From an uncultured Lachnospiraceae bacterium (lineage in GTDB: Bacteria; Bacillota; Clostridia; Lachnospirales; Lachnospiraceae), in contig CANOVJ010000034.1 in NCBI GenBank assembly GCA_947570615.1, positions 1 through 40,750 on the forward strand: 40,750 bases of DNA, in the 5' to 3' direction. The position numbers and the translations under genes are program-made. The stretch's first letter is position 1; each line of letters opens with the position of its first letter. A model generated the notes under the pieces. That model saw nothing but the letters and a program-made list of their open reading frames with translations, searched no databases and was not told where the DNA came from. Of the stretch, positions 34,234 through 40,750 are shown piece by piece.

Positions 34234-35037
34234 ATGAAAAAATATATCGCCTTTTTCCGGCTCCGTTTCAGTATGGGGCTTCAATACCGCGCAGCGGCAC
34301 TGGCGGGCATGGCCACACAGTTTTTCTGGGGAACCATGGAAATCCTGATGTTCCGGGCCTTCTACCGCACCGATCCGGCCTCCTTCCCCATGACCCTTCA
34401 GGCCACCTGCGCCTATGTCTGGCTGCAGCAGGCCTTTCTCGCCCTTTTTATGGCATGGCTGATGGATCACGATATCCTGGATTCCATCGTGGTCGGCAAC
34501 ATCGCATACGAGCTCTGCCGTCCCATCAATATCTACAATATGTGGTTTTCCAGAAATCTGGCCAATCGGTTTTCAAGGGCGGTTCTGCGCTGTATGCCCA
34601 TTCTGATCCTGGCGGTGCTTCTGCCCGCTCCCTGGGGGCTGATGCTCCCGGCCAGTCCCCTGGCGCTTGTCCTGTTTACGCTGACCATGCTGCTGGGAGT
34701 GGGAGTGACGGTAGCCTTCTGCATGCTGATTTATATGCTGTCCTTCTTCACCATATCTCCCACGGGACTGTGTACACTGGCGGTCTCCACGGTGGAGTTT
34801 TTCTCCGGGGCGATCATCCCTCTCCCCTTCCTGCCGGACGGGATACGGGAAATCTTCGAGCTGCTCCCCTTTGCCTCCATGCAGAACGTCCCTCTGCGGA
34901 TCTACAGCGGGGACCTGGCGGGAAGCGCCATGTACCGGGCGATTGTGCTACAGATTTTCTGGCTTTTGCTGCTGATTGCCATGGGAAAAGCGCTTGATGC
35001 CCTTGCCATGAAAAAGATCACGGTACAGGGCGGCTGA
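34234..35037 (+). CDS. ABC-2 type permease (COG4587 type)
   Basis: A 267-residue protein with about six hydrophobic segments (for example ILILAVLLPAPWGLMLP and LVLFTLTMLLGVGVTVAFCML). Starts 12 bases after the ATPase stop with AAAGGAGG. Forms the membrane half of the exporter with the next gene. Confidence 0.88.
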   Translation: MKKYIAFFRLRFSMGLQYRAAALAGMATQFFWGTMEILMFRAFYRTDPASFPMTLQATCAYVWLQQAFLALFMAWLMDHDILDSIVVGNIAYELCRPINIYNMWFSRNLANRFSRAVLRCMPILILAVLLPAPWGLMLPASPLALVLFTLTMLLGVGVTVAFCMLIYMLSFFTISPTGLCTLAVSTVEFFSGAIIPLPFLPDGIREIFELLPFASMQNVPLRIYSGDLAGSAMYRAIVLQIFWLLLLIAMGKALDALAMKKITVQGG

Positions 35038-35057
35038 CGGAAAGGAATGGTAACAAG

Positions 35058-35831
35058 ATGAGATTATATGGAAAATTCTTTGTGATGCACTTAAAAAGTA
35101 TTATGGGTTACAAAACCTCTTTTCTGCTCTCCTGCCTGGGGAATTTTCTGGTATCCTTCAACGTTTTTCTTGGGATCCACTTCATGTTCCGGCGCTTTTC
35201 CCGGGTGGAGGGCTTCACCTACAGCGAGGTGCTGCTCTGCTGGGGCATCACTCTGCTGGAATTCACTCTGGCCGAGGCCTTCGCACGGGGCTTCGACACC
35301 TTCGGCTCCGTGGTGCGGCAGGGCGAGTTCGACCGCATCCTGGTGCGTCCCAGGAATGTGATCCTTCAGGTGCTCAGCGGGCATATTGAGTTCAGCCGCA
35401 TAGGCCGCGTCCTGCAGGCCATTGTGATGTTCGTCTTCGGCATCCGCATGAGCGGCGTGCGCTGGACAACGGCCAAAGCGGCGGCGGTGGCGGTGATGCT
35501 GCTGGGCGGGGCGGTAGTGTTTGCGGGCATGTTCGTGATCTACGCCGCCATCTGCTTCTTTACCCTGGAAGGGCTGGAGTTCATGAACATTTTCACCGAC
35601 GGGGCGAGAGAATACGGGAAATATCCCGTGAGCATCTATGGGAAGCGGGTACTGCAGCTCTGCACCTTCGTGGTTCCCTATGCGCTGATCCAGTATTACC
35701 CGCTTCTTTATCTGCTTGACCGCGGAAAGCCCTGGTACGCCCTGCTGCCCCTTGCGGCCTGTCTGTTTATGGTTCCCTGTCTTCTTCTGTGGCGGCTGGG
35801 GATGCGCCACTATGTTTCGGCGGGATCGTAA
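35058..35831 (+). CDS. ABC-2 type permease (COG3694 type)
   Basis: A 257-residue membrane protein with LVRPRNVILQVL between hydrophobic segments. GGAA-type site before ATG at 35058. Its stop lies seven bases from the stop of the opposing esterase gene, leaving no room for a terminator. Confidence 0.88.
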   Translation: MRLYGKFFVMHLKSIMGYKTSFLLSCLGNFLVSFNVFLGIHFMFRRFSRVEGFTYSEVLLCWGITLLEFTLAEAFARGFDTFGSVVRQGEFDRILVRPRNVILQVLSGHIEFSRIGRVLQAIVMFVFGIRMSGVRWTTAKAAAVAVMLLGGAVVFAGMFVIYAAICFFTLEGLEFMNIFTDGAREYGKYPVSIYGKRVLQLCTFVVPYALIQYYPLLYLLDRGKPWYALLPLAACLFMVPCLLLWRLGMRHYVSAGS

Positions 35832-35838
35832 AAGCGTT

Positions 35839-36873
35839 TCAGCGGCCGGACTCCAGATACCTGATAAAATACTGCCAGTCCTGCCGGCTCAGATAATGGG
35901 TCCCGGTCCGCAGGTGGTATCCGATCCGGCCCTCCCCGAAAAAGTCTCCGGGCGCTGGCAGCCTGTCGGGATGGACGAAACCGGTCAGGCCCTGCGCCCT
36001 GAAATAGCCGTCCGCCGCCACGCAGGAGAGGTATTCCCTCTCGGGATCCGCCCACTGATCCTCCAGGGCGCTGGACACATAGACTCTGTGGGGCGCGTTG
36101 GCCGCCAGCAGGAAATGCTGGTCGAAGGGAAGCTCCTGCTCACGGCCCGCATACTTCCCATAATTTTCACAGAACCAGTAGGGGAAGTTCCGGTAGATAT
36201 CCCCTACCCGCTCCCCCTTCGTGTCTCTGGAAAGGGCCGCGCCGCTGCACCCGGAATCGTTGGAAAAGGCGCAGTAAAACCGCTCGTCCAGAGCCCCCGC
36301 AAGCAGCGCCGTCTTGCCCAGCCGGGAGTGTCCCACCACACTGATCCGGGAAGGATTGATTTCCGGCCGGGTCATGGCATAATCCATCACCCGGCTTATC
36401 GCCCAGGCCCACAGCCCGATCTTACCGCACTGATCCCCGGCGGTGCGGCCCTTCGGATACACCAGAGCGGAAAGGCCGTCCTGAAAATTCCCGTCGTCGG
36501 AGGTGACGGAGCTGTAGCAGAAATACAGGACCGCGCAGCCATTGTCCACGATCTCCTCCGCGGGAAGGTAAGCGTCCGGAATCCGGTCCGTGAAATTGAT
36601 ATGTACAAAACAGGGGACCGGATCCTTTTTCCTGGGACAGATAAAAAAGACCGGGAACTCAAAATGCCCAAAGGGCGCGTCGCAGCACAGGACGAGCCGG
36701 GAAAGGCTGGCCTTTCCCGCGCAGAAATCCTGCTCACAGCTCAGCGTCCTCGCGCCGACGCTCTCAGGGGCGGGCGGAAGGAAACCGTACTCCTCCTTAA
36801 GAAGAAGCTCAATTATTTCGGCCTTTGTCATCCTGTCCGGCATTGGCAGATTTCTGATCATTTCCATATTCAC
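35839..36873 (-). CDS. Glucuronoyl esterase-like (CE15-type) alpha/beta hydrolase
   Basis: A 344-residue cytosolic-looking enzyme (no signal peptide). The nucleophile elbow is VVGHSRLGKTAL (Ser183), followed by SNDSGCSGAALSR; the catalytic His is His326 in RTGTHYLSRQDW, with an acidic residue among Glu271-Asp277. This set matches CE15-like esterases that cleave lignin-glucuronoyl esters, but absence of an export signal suggests a different ester substrate. Start is GTG at 36873 adjacent to the pepT stop; Met3 or Met5 are alternatives. Confidence 0.8.
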   Translation of the reverse strand: MNMEMIRNLPMPDRMTKAEIIELLLKEEYGFLPPAPESVGARTLSCEQDFCAGKASLSRLVLCCDAPFGHFEFPVFFICPRKKDPVPCFVHINFTDRIPDAYLPAEEIVDNGCAVLYFCYSSVTSDDGNFQDGLSALVYPKGRTAGDQCGKIGLWAWAISRVMDYAMTRPEINPSRISVVGHSRLGKTALLAGALDERFYCAFSNDSGCSGAALSRDTKGERVGDIYRNFPYWFCENYGKYAGREQELPFDQHFLLAANAPHRVYVSSALEDQWADPEREYLSCVAADGYFRAQGLTGFVHPDRLPAPGDFFGEGRIGYHLRTGTHYLSRQDWQYFIRYLESGR

Positions 36874-38103
36874 TTACCCCGCATATTTCTCTGCGATCCT
36901 AACCAGCAGCTTTACAATGGTTTCCATGTCGTCCGCGCAGGCGTACTCATATTTCCCGTGGAAATTCGCTCCCCCGGTGCAGAGATTAGGGCAGGGCAGG
37001 CCCATAAAGGAAAGCCTTGCGCCGTCGGTGCCTCCCCGGATGGGCGATACCACCGGCTCGATTCCAAGCTCCTCCATGGCGCTCCTGGCGTTGTCGATCA
37101 GGTGCATGTGCTTCTGAATGACTTCCTTCATATTATAATAGGAATCCTTCATACGAATCTCCAGGGTTCCCTCCCCGTACTTCTGATTCAGAAAGCTCCC
37201 CACCTGCAAAAAGAGCTCCTTCTTGTTCTCAAATTTTTCTCTGTCGTGATCCCGGATGATGTAATCCGCCACGGCCTCCTCCACGGTCCCGTTTAAGGCG
37301 TCCAGATGATAAAAGCCCTCATAGCCGCAGGTGTACATGGGATTTTCCGCAGCCGGAAGCATGGCCTGAAATTCCTGCGCCATCAGAAGGGCGTTGCGCA
37401 TCTTATTCTTCGCCTCTCCCGGATGGACGCTTCTTCCACGGATGAACACCTTCGCCCCCGCCGCGTTAAAATTCTCATATTCCAGCTCGCCCAGCCTTCC
37501 CCCGTCCACGGTGTAAGCCAGGTCCGCGTCAAAAAGCTTCACATCAAAATGATCCGCGCCGGCTCCCACCTCCTCATCCGGTGTAAAGCCTACCCGAACC
37601 CTTCCGTGGGAGATCTCCGGGTGGGTCAGAAGATACTCGGCCATAGCCATGATCTCCGCCACCCCCGCCTTGTCGTCCGCCCCCAGGAGGGTCGTGCCGT
37701 CGGTGACGATCAGCCGCTTTCCCTTATAACTGGCCAGCTCCGGAAAATCGCTTACTCGCAGGACCACCTTTCTGTCCTCATTCAGGACAATATCCCCGCC
37801 GTCGTAGTTCTCCACAAACCGGGGCTTCACCCCTGCTCCCGACACCGCCGGGGAGGTGTCCATATGGGCGATAAAGCCCAGCGTCGGAGCATTCTCACAG
37901 CCCGCGCTGGCCGGAACGGTGGCGTACACATAGCAGTGCTCCCGATCGTAGGTGATCTCCCGGGCTCCCATCTGTTCAAGCTGCGCCGCCAGCACACCGG
38001 CCAGATCGTGCTGCTTTAAGGTGGAGGGCGTGGTGTCGCTGCCCTCTGCCGACTCCGTGTCAATGACCGCGTACTTCAGAAAATTTTCTATTACTCTTTC
38101 CAT
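36874..38103 (-). CDS. pepT: Peptidase T (tripeptide aminopeptidase)
   Basis: Releases the N-terminal residue of tripeptides. A 409-residue M20 enzyme with zinc ligands in [28 protein letters not shown] and [11 protein letters not shown] at 38103 has GAGGG; an in-frame start at 38226 overlaps mutS2 and is rejected. Abuts the esterase gene with no gap, so they form one unit. Confidence 0.95.
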   Translation of the reverse strand: MERVIENFLKYAVIDTESAEGSDTTPSTLKQHDLAGVLAAQLEQMGAREITYDREHCYVYATVPASAGCENAPTLGFIAHMDTSPAVSGAGVKPRFVENYDGGDIVLNEDRKVVLRVSDFPELASYKGKRLIVTDGTTLLGADDKAGVAEIMAMAEYLLTHPEISHGRVRVGFTPDEEVGAGADHFDVKLFDADLAYTVDGGRLGELEYENFNAAGAKVFIRGRSVHPGEAKNKMRNALLMAQEFQAMLPAAENPMYTCGYEGFYHLDALNGTVEEAVADYIIRDHDREKFENKKELFLQVGSFLNQKYGEGTLEIRMKDSYYNMKEVIQKHMHLIDNARSAMEELGIEPVVSPIRGGTDGARLSFMGLPCPNLCTGGANFHGKYEYACADDMETIVKLLVRIAEKYAG

Positions 38104-38132
38104 GTCAGTTCCCTCTTTTCTGCTTTTTCTCC

Positions 38133-38161
38133 AATATAGCACGCTTTCGGCAGATTGGAAA
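38133..38161 (-). promoter_or_regulatory. Possible sigma-A promoter for pepT
   Basis: Minus-strand -10 TATATT (38133-38138), 17-base spacer, -35 TTTCCA (38156-38161), four of six consensus bases. It sits just after the hairpin at 38165-38185. Confidence 0.45.
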
Positions 38162-38191
38162 GAACCCATGGGAAAATCCCATGGGAAAAAT
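38157..38191 (-). terminator. Palindromic-repeat hairpin, probable mutS2 terminator
   Basis: CCCATGGG occurs twice (38165-38172 and 38178-38185) five bases apart, giving an 8-bp stem followed on the minus strand by TTCTTTCC. A third degenerate copy (CCCACGG, about 38192) makes it a short tandem repeat. Confidence 0.55.
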
Positions 38192-38222
38192 CCCACGGCA
38201 AAGATTCCCGGGGGCATTTCCC

Positions 38223-40142
38223 TCACACCTCGATCATCCCCTCCACGTACTTCCGCTCCATGGCGTGTCTGGCCTTGCGCACCTTCACCGTATCAAATAC
38301 GATGGAAAAATCATAGTCCGGCGGGTAGAGCTGATCCGCCGCCACGTGAAGCTTTACTCTCTTGTGGTTGATATAAATTTTTTTGTGGGGAAGCTGCACG
38401 CGCAGTACCCCCTTTTCATTCACCGGCTCGCAGACGATTCCGATCTTTTTGTCAGGAAAGATCATCACGCTGTCTCCCCTCTTAAACTTTTCGGAAAGGC
38501 CCGCGTCTGATGCGGCCGGCTTTTGTCTGCGGATATGGGCGCTTTTCTCCTTTTTCCATTCCGCCGCGTCCTCCTGCGGGATGATCCTGTCCGCAGCCTG
38601 CGCTCCGTAGGCCGCCAGAGCGGCGTGCTTAAGCATATGACCGGGCATTCCCAGCTTTTTTGCGATATAAAAGGCGCAGCTCTCCCCTGCCTGCCCGATC
38701 ACAAGCTGGTAGAGGGGCTGAAGGCTCTCCCGGTCAAAGGTCATCCGGGCGTTGACCACACCCTCCTCCCGCTCCGCGTAGGTCTTGATCTCGGGGTAGT
38801 GGGTGGTCACCAGATACAGCGCGCCGCTGCGCTTCAGCTCCTTTAAGATGGCGATGGCGATCCCCATGCCCTCCGCCGGGTCGGTTCCGGAGCCCAGCTC
38901 ATCCAGGATCACCAGGCTTTCCTTATCCGCCCTGCGCAGAATCTCCAGCACGTTGGTGATATGGGCGGAAAAGGTGGAGAGGTTCTCCGAGAGATTCTGC
39001 CCGTCCCCGATATCGCACAGGATCAGATTGTTCATGCAGATTTCCGCCCTCTCCCCTGCCACGTGGAGGCCGCACTGGGCCATCAGACAGGCAAGGGCCA
39101 CCGTCTTGATGGCCACCGTTTTCCCGCCTGTGTTGGGGCCGGTGATGATCACCCCGTTGATCCCCTCCCCGATCTCAAAATCCAGAGGCACATTCATACT
39201 TTTTTCCATGAGAGGGTGCCTGCCCCTGACCAGACGGATCCGGCGCTCTGTGTTGATCTGCGGCTCCGTGGCGTCATGAGCGATGCTCAGCTTCCCTTTG
39301 GCGAAGATAAAGTCCAGCTTCTCGATGGTCTGGTTGTTCTTGCTGATCACCTGGGCCTTGTCGGAGAGCAGAGCAGTGAGCTCATAGAGGATCCGTCTCT
39401 CCTCATTCTCCGCGTCGATTTTCATCTCCTGCAATTCCTCATGAAGCCGGGCCACCGCCAGGGGCTCCATAAACAGGGTGTTTCCCGTGGAGGATTTGTC
39501 GATGACGCTTCCGCTGATCCTGAATTTGTATTCCTTCTTAACGGGCACACAGATTCGGCCGCTGCGGATGGTGCTGAAATGATCGGACATACACTCTTTG
39601 TTGGAGCGGATCACGCTCTCCGCCTTTTCCCGCATTTTCGCCTCTGTCCGCTCGATCCCCTCCCGCAGGGATTTAAGCAGCTTCGAGGCATAATCGTCCA
39701 CCAGGCCGCTGCGGATCTTCCGATTGAGCTCCTCCCGGATCTCGTCCAGGCTGTCCAGATTCTCCTCATACCAGGGAAGGCTGATGTCAAAACGCTTTCC
39801 TCTGTTTAAATAGTCCTTCATCCGCTTTACTGCGGTGAGGGTGTTCGCTATCCTTTCCAGCTCCGGCGCGGCGAGGCATCCCCCTTTCTCCGCCAGGAGC
39901 ATCAGGTCGGCGATCCCATCCAGGGCTGTGAGCGGCGGGCTGCCGCACTGATCCAGCATAAGCCTGGCCTCCGTGGTCTCCCGGATTCCGGCGCGCACCT
40001 CCGATTCGGAGAGAGCGGGCGAAAGGGCCCTGATCCTCTCCATGGCCGCCCGGGTGCAGGCGAATTCCTCTAACTGCTTTATAATTTTATCAAATTCAAG
40101 CATCCTGGGGGACGCTGTGTGGCAAAAATACTGTTTTTCCAT
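38223..40142 (-). CDS. mutS2: MutS2-family DNA-binding ATPase lacking the Smr domain
   Basis: A 639-residue protein. Walker A GPNTGGKT (335-342), ENLSTFSAH (386-394), Walker B LVILDE (410-415), GSGTDPAEG and TTHYPEIK (446-453) define the MutS2 ATPase; a KOW-like segment lies near 555-600. Typical MutS2 is about 785 residues and ends with an Smr nuclease; here the chain ends EGMIEV without it. MutS2 acts on branched DNA or stalled ribosomes, so the nuclease step would need a partner. AAGGAG precedes ATG at 40142. Confidence 0.88.
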   Translation of the reverse strand: MEKQYFCHTASPRMLEFDKIIKQLEEFACTRAAMERIRALSPALSESEVRAGIRETTEARLMLDQCGSPPLTALDGIADLMLLAEKGGCLAAPELERIANTLTAVKRMKDYLNRGKRFDISLPWYEENLDSLDEIREELNRKIRSGLVDDYASKLLKSLREGIERTEAKMREKAESVIRSNKECMSDHFSTIRSGRICVPVKKEYKFRISGSVIDKSSTGNTLFMEPLAVARLHEELQEMKIDAENEERRILYELTALLSDKAQVISKNNQTIEKLDFIFAKGKLSIAHDATEPQINTERRIRLVRGRHPLMEKSMNVPLDFEIGEGINGVIITGPNTGGKTVAIKTVALACLMAQCGLHVAGERAEICMNNLILCDIGDGQNLSENLSTFSAHITNVLEILRRADKESLVILDELGSGTDPAEGMGIAIAILKELKRSGALYLVTTHYPEIKTYAEREEGVVNARMTFDRESLQPLYQLVIGQAGESCAFYIAKKLGMPGHMLKHAALAAYGAQAADRIIPQEDAAEWKKEKSAHIRRQKPAASDAGLSEKFKRGDSVMIFPDKKIGIVCEPVNEKGVLRVQLPHKKIYINHKRVKLHVAADQLYPPDYDFSIVFDTVKVRKARHAMERKYVEGMIEV

Positions 40143-40189
40143 GATTCGGTTTCTCCTTGCTCTGATACTGTTTCAGGGTTTCTGCACAA

Positions 40190-40404
40190 AGACAGGCCGC
40201 AAGGCAATCTGCTCCTTACGGGCATACTGCTTCTGCGGCCTGTCTGAAAAAAGGAAACCGGATTCGCCGCACGGGGCGTATGCTGCGACGACAGCAAACC
40301 TCCATATGCGATCTGCGTAATCGAGCAGGGGAGGCTTTTTCCCCTACTCGCGCGCGGCCCACACGCCGCTTTAGCGGCATATTCCTCTGTGTGGGCCTGC
40401 GCAT
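40190..40404. repeat. Palindrome-rich intergenic stretch upstream of mutS2
   Basis: A 12-bp stem AGACAGGCCGCA/TGCGGCCTGTCT (40190-40201, 40234-40245), a GAGCAGGGG/CCCCTACTC stem (40323-40349 region), and GGCCCACAC/GTGTGGGCC (about 40357-40396) enclosing GCCGC/GCGGC lie one after another. No gene is convincing here. It looks like a repeat element and leaves mutS2 without an obvious promoter. Confidence 0.5.
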
Positions 40405-40429
40405 AAAAAAACATGTCCCAACGGACATG
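40405..40429 (-). terminator. Rho-independent terminator of the right-end unit
   Basis: Seven-bp stem CATGTCC/GGACATG with a 4-base loop (40412-40429), followed on the minus strand by a run of seven T (40405-40411). It lies four bases past the stop of the candidate small gene. Confidence 0.85.
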
Positions 40430-40432
40430 CTC

Positions 40433-40567
40433 TCAAAAATCCAAAACAGTTTCCTCAGATATAATCGGTTCGAAGTATATGGTAAGCATTTCGTAAGGCA
40501 GATAAAAGGACATGGCACTCACGCCGACAACGCGCAAAGCCCGTCCCTGCAACTGTTCAGTTGTCAG
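40433..40567 (-). CDS. Candidate small protein of up to 44 residues in its own transcription unit
   Basis: The frame reads TTEQLQGRALRVVGVSAMSF and YLPYEMLTIYFEPIISEETV, ending at TGA just before a terminator. No ATG begins it: CTG at 40567 (AAGGAG four bases upstream) or TTG at 40552 are possible. A GTG with a perfect AGGAGG site starts nine codons in another frame that would join it after a one-base shift. It may be a real small gene, a frameshifted remnant, or chance. Confidence 0.4.
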   Translation of the reverse strand: MTTEQLQGRALRVVGVSAMSFYLPYEMLTIYFEPIISEETVLDF

Positions 40568-40649
40568 TATTCTCCTTCACTTCCACACTTACCTCCTGTT
40601 GTTTTTCATCCCGTAGATGATATCCTGCGAATGGTTTCGCAGTAAAGTC

Positions 40650-40678
40650 ATTATAATCCACAGATACGGGGCTGTCAA
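40650..40678 (-). promoter_or_regulatory. Perfect sigma-A promoter at the right edge
   Basis: Minus-strand -35 TTGACA (40673-40678), 17-base spacer, -10 TATAAT (40650-40655), both hexamers exact. Transcript starts near 40643 and runs through the candidate small gene to the terminator at 40405. Confidence 0.9.
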
Positions 40679-40750
40679 GGGAAATTTGAGAGGGACCACG
40701 GAAATCAATTTTCAATAATACCGCAAATGCAGGACGGATCAAGCAGGCAG

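Noticed and set aside
35716-37296. Long plus-strand open frame of 526 codons opposite the esterase and pepT genes
   Set aside because: It is antisense to two well-supported genes with intact motifs, is composed of Arg/Pro/Gly-rich low-sense sequence and has no binding site. GC-rich codon bias explains it.
40216-40518. 100-codon minus-strand frame, Arg-rich
   Set aside because: It runs through the terminator at 40405-40429 and the palindromic stems; likely chance frame in repeat DNA.
40557-40742. 61-codon minus-strand open frame at the right edge
   Set aside because: It spans the perfect promoter at 40650-40678 upstream of the transcription start, so it cannot be translated from that transcript.
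1-40750. tRNA or rRNA genes
   Set aside because: No sequence with a tRNA cloverleaf and conserved TTC loop, or rRNA core motifs, was seen. The cloverleaf at 31142-31211 lacks tRNA signatures.

Overview
The window looks like the chromosome of an anaerobic Firmicute of the class Clostridia, most likely a member of the Lachnospiraceae. The evidence is the gene order of the ribosomal supercluster, the long form of ribosomal protein L17, zinc-binding S14 and L36, sigma-A promoters with strong GGAGG ribosome binding sites, and several small families (DUF5721, a 60-residue partner, a coiled-coil family) that I associate with that family. No genus can be named from the sequence alone. Most of the window is GC-rich; the first kilobase is clearly AT-rich.

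Layout. Bases 1-1051, minus strand: a two-gene AT-rich cassette of a 59-residue protein and a zeta-toxin-like P-loop ATPase, with its own promoter and a terminator-like hairpin. Bases 1057-24503, minus strand: the S10-spc-alpha ribosomal supercluster. In transcription order it reads rpsJ rplC rplD rplW rplB rpsS rplV rpsC rplP rpmC rpsQ rplN rplX rplE rpsZ rpsH rplF rplR rpsE rpmD rplO secY adk map KOW infA rpmJ rpsM rpsK rpsD rpoA rplQ. After an interruption come ecfA1 ecfA2 ecfT truA, then rplM rpsI. A consensus promoter and a leader of about 310 nt precede rpsJ. A second promoter pair lies before ecfA1, and a third promoter with a leader of about 250 nt precedes rplM. The interruption is a plus-strand M15 peptidase gene between rplQ and ecfA1, whose promoter appears to share its -35 box with the ecf promoter. 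Strong hairpins sit in several spacers, often directly after a stop codon.

Bases 24556-33197 are a mixed region: an Rpn/PD-(D/E)XK family gene, a DUF1015 gene carrying an unusual hairpin-rich in-frame insertion, proB, a class I methyltransferase gene with a stem-loop leader, a DUF2752 membrane protein, trpS followed by a cloverleaf-like leader, DUF5721 and a 60-residue protein, and a coiled-coil protein with a sigma-28-like promoter. Bases 33238-35831 hold a three-gene ABC-2 exporter operon. Bases 35839-40142, minus strand, hold an alpha/beta hydrolase related to glucuronoyl esterases, pepT, and a MutS2 homologue without its Smr nuclease domain. The right end has a palindrome-rich intergenic stretch and a compact transcription unit (perfect sigma-A promoter, candidate 44-codon reading frame, terminator).

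The ribosomal genes, rpoA, secY, infA, map, adk, truA and trpS together form a growth-rate-linked block for translation, transcription and protein export; the ECF module supplies vitamin uptake. The best candidates for something undescribed are the shared -35 divergent promoters, the cloverleaf leader before DUF5721, the right-end mini-transcription unit, the AT-rich ATPase cassette and the hairpin insertion inside the DUF1015 gene.
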